Below are positions 61,160 to 64,000 of a DNA stretch of 64,000 nt, piece by piece. Location: contig NZ_CP060822.1 of assembly GCF_014489415.1 (NCBI RefSeq), forward strand, positions 3,705,501-3,769,500, written 5' to 3'. Every line of letters starts with the position of its first letter. Positions within the stretch are counted from its first letter, which is position 1. The stretch comes from Cylindrospermopsis curvispora GIHE-G1 (GTDB lineage: Bacteria > Cyanobacteriota > Cyanobacteriia > Cyanobacteriales > Nostocaceae). Both the position numbers and the translations under genes were made by a program. The notes under the pieces were generated by a model that worked only from the letters and a program-made list of their open reading frames with translations, was not told where the DNA came from and made no database searches.

Positions 61160-61918
61160 ATGACTGCCCAGAGCTCACTCCTCTCCGATAAGCGTTACCC
61201 GCGTAAAGATGCCAATACTTCGACGCATACTTCTAAAAAACGCGGTCAAAAACCTCAACCTCCCAGGATTAAACCTAGGGGCTTGAACTTTGAGGGTTTA
61301 AACGGAGAGTTTACCAAACGATTGTTTGATATCACTTTTTCACTATTGGTTTTGATCCTGTTTTTCCCTGTCTATATAGTTCTGGCTTTACTGATTGCTC
61401 TCAGTTCTGAAGGCCCTATATTCTACCTTCAAGAACGAGTTGGAAAAAATTATCGTGTCTTTAATTGCATCAAGTTTCGTACTATGGTGACAAATGCAGA
61501 TGAAATACTGGCACAGATGATGGAAACTTGTCCAGAAATGCGTGATGAGTTTAACAGCACTTTTAAACTTAAAGATGATCCTCGTATTACCAAAGTTGGT
61601 CATTTCTTGAGAATTACTAGTCTGGATGAATTTCCTCAATTTTGGAACGTATTAAAGGGAGATATGAGCGTAGTTGGTCCCCGTCCCCTAGTAGTTAAGG
61701 AACTGCAAAAATACGGGTCTCACATTGATCAGGTTTTAACTATCCGTCCGGGAATAACCGGATTGTGGCAAGTCTCCGGGCGTAATGACATACCTTATCC
61801 TAAAAGAGTACAAATAGATCTACACTATGTTAGATCTAGGAGCTTTTTACTGGATCTATGGATTATTCTCAAAACTATTAATATAGTCATTATTCCCAAG
61901 AACAACGGAGCATACTAA
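61160..61918 (+). CDS. Polyprenyl-phosphate sugar-1-phosphate transferase
   Basis: 252 residues from an ATG with AAGGAG at good spacing; an in-frame GTG 27 bases earlier is less likely. After a basic, disordered-looking N-terminus of about 50 residues comes one membrane segment (ITFSLLVLILFFPVYIVLALLIAL) and the catalytic domain: IKFRTM, LDEFPQFWNVLKGDMSVVGPRP and RPGITGLWQVSGRN. This is the short PglC/WcaJ-like class, which starts lipid-linked glycan synthesis by moving a sugar phosphate to undecaprenyl phosphate at the inner membrane. It lies between a GT4 gene and gmd, so an exopolysaccharide pathway is likely. Confidence 0.92.
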   Translation: MTAQSSLLSDKRYPRKDANTSTHTSKKRGQKPQPPRIKPRGLNFEGLNGEFTKRLFDITFSLLVLILFFPVYIVLALLIALSSEGPIFYLQERVGKNYRVFNCIKFRTMVTNADEILAQMMETCPEMRDEFNSTFKLKDDPRITKVGHFLRITSLDEFPQFWNVLKGDMSVVGPRPLVVKELQKYGSHIDQVLTIRPGITGLWQVSGRNDIPYPKRVQIDLHYVRSRSFLLDLWIILKTINIVIIPKNNGAY

Positions 61919-61935
61919 GAAACTTTCGGTTATTT

Positions 61936-61976
61936 AACCTGATTCAGTGGGTTTTTTCCCACTTACTAATCAGGTT
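61936..61976. terminator. Two-part hairpin between the sugar transferase gene and gmd
   Basis: Outer arms AACCTGATT and AATCAGGTT enclose inner arms AGTGGG and CCCACT around TTTTTT. It lies 18 bp after the sugar transferase stop and 80 bp before gmd, so it probably separates the two transcripts or attenuates read-through. Confidence 0.6.
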
Positions 61977-62056
61977 GAACTAGTTGAAATGGTAAGAAAC
62001 TAACCACCTACATGGTATTCTGGCTAATACTATAACTTTAAAAGGAAAAGTTTGGC

Positions 62057-63136
62057 GTGAATCAAATCAAAAAAGCTTTAATCACTGGTATTACTGGTCA
62101 AGACGGTTCATACTTGAGTGAATTTTTGTTAGAAAAAGGTTATGAAGTTCATGGCATAATTCGTCGCACCTCCACATTTAACACGGATCGTATTGATCAC
62201 ATTTACGAAGATCCCCATCAACAAGGTGCAAGGTTCTTCTTGCACTATGGTGATCTAACCGATGGCACTACCCTACGTCGAATTTTGGAAGAGGTAAAAC
62301 CGGTTGAAATCTATAACTTAGGTGCCCAGTCCCATGTGAGGGTTAGCTTTGATTCCCCAGAATATACGGTTGATTCCGTAGCTATGGGAACCCTACGTCT
62401 CTTAGAAGCTGTTCGTGACTACCAAAATCGCACGGGGATTCAAGTTCGTTTCTATCAAGCTGGTTCTTCAGAAATGTATGGTCTAGTACAGGCTGTGCCT
62501 CAAAGTGAAACTACACCCTTTTATCCCCGTAGTCCCTACGCCTGCGCTAAAGTTTATGCCCACTGGCAAACTATCAACTATCGAGAATCCTATGGCTTAT
62601 TTGCCTGTAATGGTATTTTATTTAATCACGAATCTCCCAGACGTGGGGAAACCTTTGTAACTCGCAAAATCACTAGAGCTGTATCCCGTATTGTAGCTGG
62701 TAAGCAAAACAAATTATATATGGGCAATTTAGATGCCAAACGGGATTGGGGATATGCTAAAGATTATGTGCGAGCTATGTGGTTAATGTTACAAAAAGAA
62801 CAGCCAGATGATTATGTAATTGCTACTGGTGAAACCCACTCAGTGAGGGAATTTTTAGATTTGGCATTTAGTTATGTGAATCTCAAGTGGGAGGATTATG
62901 TTGAATTTGATCAACGGTATTTAAGACCAGCAGAAGTAGACCTATTAATTGGTGATTCCACCAAAGCTAGACAAAAATTGTCTTGGCAACCCTCAGTCAC
63001 CTTTGAGGAGTTGGTAGCTTTGATGGTAGAAGCAGATTTACAGGCATTAGGACTAAACTCTCCCCATAGCAGTAGTCTGCAAATTCCCCGGGATATGGCA
63101 ATTATTCGTCATGAGATCGGTGCTCTACATTTTTAA
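62057..63136 (+). CDS. gmd: GDP-mannose 4,6-dehydratase
   Basis: 359 residues, GTG start. NADP motif GITGQDGSY at the N-terminus, [17 protein letters not shown], the catalytic SSEMYG (Ser/Glu) and Tyr-x3-Lys in YACAK. It converts GDP-D-mannose to GDP-4-keto-6-deoxymannose, first step to GDP-L-fucose or related deoxyhexoses. It is 48 bp before the fucose synthase gene, so the two are a pathway pair. Confidence 0.96.
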   Translation: MNQIKKALITGITGQDGSYLSEFLLEKGYEVHGIIRRTSTFNTDRIDHIYEDPHQQGARFFLHYGDLTDGTTLRRILEEVKPVEIYNLGAQSHVRVSFDSPEYTVDSVAMGTLRLLEAVRDYQNRTGIQVRFYQAGSSEMYGLVQAVPQSETTPFYPRSPYACAKVYAHWQTINYRESYGLFACNGILFNHESPRRGETFVTRKITRAVSRIVAGKQNKLYMGNLDAKRDWGYAKDYVRAMWLMLQKEQPDDYVIATGETHSVREFLDLAFSYVNLKWEDYVEFDQRYLRPAEVDLLIGDSTKARQKLSWQPSVTFEELVALMVEADLQALGLNSPHSSSLQIPRDMAIIRHEIGALHF

Positions 63137-63184
63137 GTGGGCGGATAGTCAAAACCCCCCAGGGGTCTCCAGGAGGAAAGAAAC

Positions 63185-64000
63185 ATGAATGAATTAGAAT
63201 TACAAAGCAAACGTATTCTGGTAACAGGTGGAGCGGGTTTTCTAGGTCGCCAGGTAGTAGCTCAATTATGTCAAGCTGGAGCTAATCCAGAAAAAATCAC
63301 AGTCACACGCTCCCGTGATTGTGATCTAAGAGTTTGGGAAAATTGTCAGCGCGCAGCTAACCAACAGGATATTATCATTCACCTAGCTGCTCATGTGGGT
63401 GGAATTGGTTTGAATCGAGAAAAACCAGCTGAGTTATTTTATGACAACTTAATCATGGGAACCCAGTTGATCCATGCAGCTTATCAAGCAGGTGTGGAAA
63501 AGTTTGTCTGTGTGGGAACTATTTGCGCTTACCCTAAATTTACCCCAGTTCCATTTCAAGAGGAAGATCTTTGGAATGGTTATCCCGAAGAAACTAATGC
63601 TCCCTATGGGATTGCTAAAAAAGCTCTTTTGGTTCAGCTCCAGTCCTATCGTCAGCAATATGGTTTTAATGGTATTTACTTACTACCCGTAAATCTCTAT
63701 GGACCTGAAGACAATTTTGACCCTAGAAGTTCTCATGTGATTCCCGCTTTGATTCGCAAGGTTTACGAAGCCCAAGTTCAGGGGGAAAAACAACTGTTGG
63801 TTTGGGGTGATGGTTCCCCCACCCGGGAATTTCTCTACTCCACAGATGCAGCACTGGGTATTGTTATGGGAACCCAGTTTTATCACGAACCTGATCCCAT
63901 TAATTTGGGTACGGGTTATGAAATCTCCATTAGGGATCTGATTAATCTTATTTGTGACTTAATGGACTATGAGGGAGAAATAGTTTGGCAAACTGATAAA
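63185..64000 (+). CDS. fcl: GDP-L-fucose synthase, 3' end cut by the window
   Basis: 272 codons are visible and the frame is open at the last base; family members have about 310-320 residues, so only some 40-50 are missing. NADP motif TGGAGFLG, LAAHVGGIGLN, GTICAYPK with the active-site Cys, and Tyr-x3-Lys in YGIAK are present. It carries out the 3,5-epimerisation and 4-reduction giving GDP-L-fucose from the Gmd product. AGGAGG stands at ideal spacing before the ATG. Confidence 0.95.
   Translation, partial: MNELELQSKRILVTGGAGFLGRQVVAQLCQAGANPEKITVTRSRDCDLRVWENCQRAANQQDIIIHLAAHVGGIGLNREKPAELFYDNLIMGTQLIHAAYQAGVEKFVCVGTICAYPKFTPVPFQEEDLWNGYPEETNAPYGIAKKALLVQLQSYRQQYGFNGIYLLPVNLYGPEDNFDPRSSHVIPALIRKVYEAQVQGEKQLLVWGDGSPTREFLYSTDAALGIVMGTQFYHEPDPINLGTGYEISIRDLINLICDLMDYEGEIVWQTDK

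Overview
This window is chromosomal DNA of a cyanobacterium, most likely a filamentous, heterocyst-forming Nostocales species with an AT-rich genome. The evidence is the palindrome GCGATCGC (HIP1) about twenty times, a complete bidirectional hox hydrogenase operon with a CBS-CP12 gene inside it, a devBCA-type exporter, a very large phytochrome-free hybrid kinase, and several cyanobacterium-typical hypotheticals. The predicted NRPS product resembles the hassallidin glycolipopeptides known from Anabaena, Raphidiopsis/Cylindrospermopsis and relatives. The genus assignment is inference only.

Region 1 (1-26.6 kb) is a nonribosomal peptide assembly line. It has three NRPS genes (the first cut by the window edge) and a small island of an MbtH-like gene, a short-chain dehydrogenase and an aspartyl/asparaginyl beta-hydroxylase-type oxygenase. 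Read by eye, the adenylation pocket codes with the epimerase domains give (Thr)-Thr-D-Thr-D-aromatic-Thr (or dehydrobutyrine)-D-Gln-Gly. This matches positions 1-7 of hassallidin. No terminal module or thioesterase lies here: the last NRPS ends in a carrier domain and is followed by the relic of a sugar-nucleotide epimerase.

Region 2 (26.8-35.5 kb) has a GH13 alpha-amylase-like gene converging on coaE, then the leftward operon usp-hoxE-hoxF-hoxU-hoxY-(CBS-CP12)-hoxH for the NAD(P)-linked bidirectional [NiFe] hydrogenase. A hairpin terminator sits at its end.

Region 3 (36-44.6 kb) is signalling and small accessory genes: a 1334-residue protein combining an OmpR-type regulator, an Hpt domain, PAS domains, a histidine kinase and further receivers; a single-domain receiver; two tandem Uma2 genes homogenised by apparent gene conversion; a phosphoribosyltransferase; a second universal stress protein; a NYN/LabA-like protein; and a small membrane protein preceded by a near-consensus promoter and a long, foldable leader.

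Region 4 (44.7-52.8 kb) has a HtrA/HhoA-type protease, a DevB-DevC-DevA exporter operon, a small hypothetical, an MMADHC-like protein, a Kch/TrkA-type potassium channel and argD.

Region 5 (52.8-58.6 kb) is an arsenate-detoxification module on the minus strand: a PstS-like binding protein, an ArsJ-associated GAPDH and the ArsJ exporter, with a candidate ArsR operator ahead of them. An ArsR repressor lies further upstream, beyond a BchE-like radical SAM gene.

Region 6 (58.6-64 kb) is polysaccharide and sugar-nucleotide metabolism: a CSP41-like epimerase, a GT4 glycosyltransferase, a polyprenyl-phosphate sugar transferase, gmd, and fcl cut by the window end. The last two make GDP-L-fucose. I found no tRNA, rRNA, CRISPR array or intact insertion sequence.
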